A stretch of DNA of 55,908 bases from assembly GCF_029167235.1 (NCBI RefSeq), contig NZ_JARFTR010000301.1, positions 1 to 55,908 on the forward strand, read 5' to 3'. Below the pieces are notes generated by a model that was not told the origin of the DNA, searched no databases, and was given only the letters and a program-made list of their open reading frames with translations. Positions 55,159 through 55,908 of this stretch are shown in pieces. Within the stretch, counting starts at the first letter, position 1; each line of letters opens with the position of its first letter. The stretch is from Kamptonema sp. UHCC 0994. Its GTDB lineage: Bacteria > Cyanobacteriota > Cyanobacteriia > Cyanobacteriales > Microcoleaceae. Both the position numbers and the translations under genes were made by a program.

Positions 55159-55800
55159 TTAAAACAGTGTCAGAATATAAATCAAAGTGAACAGAATAAT
55201 CCAGATGATATCTACGAAGTGCCAGTAAATCTCTGCCATTTCGATACCAGTATGCTTAACATTTGAATAGTGTCCTTCGCGGCGACTCCGCCACAGTACA
55301 CCCAAAATTAAACACACACCAATCAAAACGTGCAAACCGTGAAAACCTGTCATCAGGTAAAAACAATTAGCAAAAATATTCGCAGTCAAACCATAGCCTA
55401 AAGTCAGGTACTCATAAGCTTGACCACCTAAGAAAATAACCCCCATTAAGGCAGTTACAGCATACCAAAGCCGCATTCCTTTGACATCATTCTTTTTAAT
55501 TGCTGTATCGCCCATGTGGATCACAAAACTGCTTGAAACCAGAATGATTGTGTTAATCGTAGGTAGCAATAGTTCTACTTCTGTCCCTTCAGGAGGCCAA
55601 ACCTCTGTAGCACCTCTCAATAACAAATAAGCGGAAAAAAATCCGCCAAACATTAGGGATTCGGAACCCAAGAAAGTCAGCAGTCCGAAAACCCGCAAAT
55701 CCTGATGTTCTTCGTGATGTTCGGCTACATTAGCCGTCGCTTCTGGCGGGATAGACGAGTTGACAACATTATCTGGAACGTCAATTGTTGAACCTTGCAT
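55159..55800 (-). CDS. ctaE: Cytochrome c oxidase subunit III
   Basis: A 213-residue subunit III of a heme-copper oxidase, the respiratory aa3-type terminal oxidase of cyanobacterial membranes. Helices start near 38 (FGLLTFLGSESLMFGGFFSAYLL), with family cues HGLHVLIGVCLIL and ETYWHFVD-like EIYWHFVDIIW near the C-terminus. The N-terminal 35 residues are soluble and Glu/His-rich (NVAEHHEEHQD). Subunits I and II would be expected upstream, beyond the window. Confidence 0.95.
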   Translation of the reverse strand: MQGSTIDVPDNVVNSSIPPEATANVAEHHEEHQDLRVFGLLTFLGSESLMFGGFFSAYLLLRGATEVWPPEGTEVELLLPTINTIILVSSSFVIHMGDTAIKKNDVKGMRLWYAVTALMGVIFLGGQAYEYLTLGYGLTANIFANCFYLMTGFHGLHVLIGVCLILGVLWRSRREGHYSNVKHTGIEMAEIYWHFVDIIWIILFTLIYILTLF

Positions 55801-55816
55801 AATTTTCTAATGTTTT

Positions 55817-55861
55817 TGTTAGTGGTTAGTTGTTAGTGGTTAGTTGTTAGTTGTTAATTGT
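55817..55861. repeat. GTTAGTT/GTTAGTG heptamers
   Basis: About six variable units (GTTAGTG, GTTAGTT, GTTAATT) upstream of ctaE, related to the GTTAACT arrays. Confidence 0.8.
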
Positions 55862-55875
55862 TATAGGACAGAACT

Positions 55876-55908
55876 CCGTAACGCCGCCCTCTGGGCGGTA
55901 ACATACCG
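55876..55908. repeat. Family-2 palindrome, cut by the window end
   Basis: CCGTAACGCCGCCCTCTGGG followed by CGGTAACATACCG; the right arm lies outside the window. Confidence 0.8.

Overview
The window looks like chromosomal DNA of a filamentous cyanobacterium. Evidence: very frequent GCGATCGC (HIP1) octamers; GUN4, cyanophycin, OCP-type carotenoid-protein and DUF2555 genes; a probable hormogonium-polysaccharide gene; and many heptameric short tandem repeats (GGGGCTA, GTTAACT, GGTAATT) between genes. I cannot name the genus; an Oscillatoriales or Nostocales member fits. No rRNA, tRNA, CRISPR array or prophage was seen.

Layout. 0-4 kb: a zinc-ribbon GUN4 protein, a collapsed REC-PAS-EAL protein, and the broken remains of a multi-PAS hybrid kinase. 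4-10.3 kb: CDF metal exporter, small membrane protein, amidase, DUF2254 membrane protein, PPK2 kinase with a fragment of a second PPK2. 10.3-11.4 kb: a decayed TnpB element that keeps an omega-RNA-like 3' end. 11.5-14.9 kb: SDR, MDR, SDR and DUF5335 genes on the minus strand. 15.4-17.8 kb: a cobalamin riboswitch followed by a frameshifted CbtB-like membrane gene, a DUF1636 protein and a CobW-family GTPase. 17.9-18.6 kb: a PIN-domain toxin-antitoxin pair. 18.6-24.5 kb: fni, sppA, a Wzy/HpsL-like membrane protein, a CFA-type methyltransferase. 24.6-31 kb: a REC-histidine kinase, a disordered acidic protein, an OCP N-domain (HCP-like) protein, a PAS-GAF-GAF kinase and a LuxR-type regulator. 31.5-33.2 kb: a GH13 enzyme. 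33.3-37.4 kb: a cyanophycin locus (CphA2-type synthetase, 65-residue protein, cyanophycinase) plus two small unknown genes, one a newly noticed 32-residue membrane peptide. 37.6-42.5 kb: BON and DUF2294 proteins, a single-domain response regulator, and a phytochrome-type GAF/GGDEF/EAL protein. 42.6-45.7 kb: esterase, DUF2555, coaBC, and a HigBA-like toxin-antitoxin pair. 45.8-55.9 kb: secreted small protein, two Rieske oxidoreductases, a DMFase-like Tat protein, a TPR protein head-to-head with a phytase-like lipoprotein, MoaD-like protein and cytochrome oxidase subunit III.

Themes. Second-messenger and phosphorelay signalling is dense (two EAL proteins, two intact kinases, two regulators, one dead kinase). 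Nitrogen/phosphorus/carbon storage is represented by cyanophycin, polyphosphate and glucan enzymes. Intergenic DNA is unusually repeat-rich: at least four palindromic families plus heptamer arrays occur between genes, and several arrays supply the stop codon or the start-codon context of the adjoining genes. The most interesting points are the CphA2/cyanophycinase pairing without CphA1, the riboswitch driving a broken first gene, the bilin-type GAF on a c-di-GMP enzyme, the heptamer arrays at gene ends, the tiny membrane peptide, and the PPK2 fragment.
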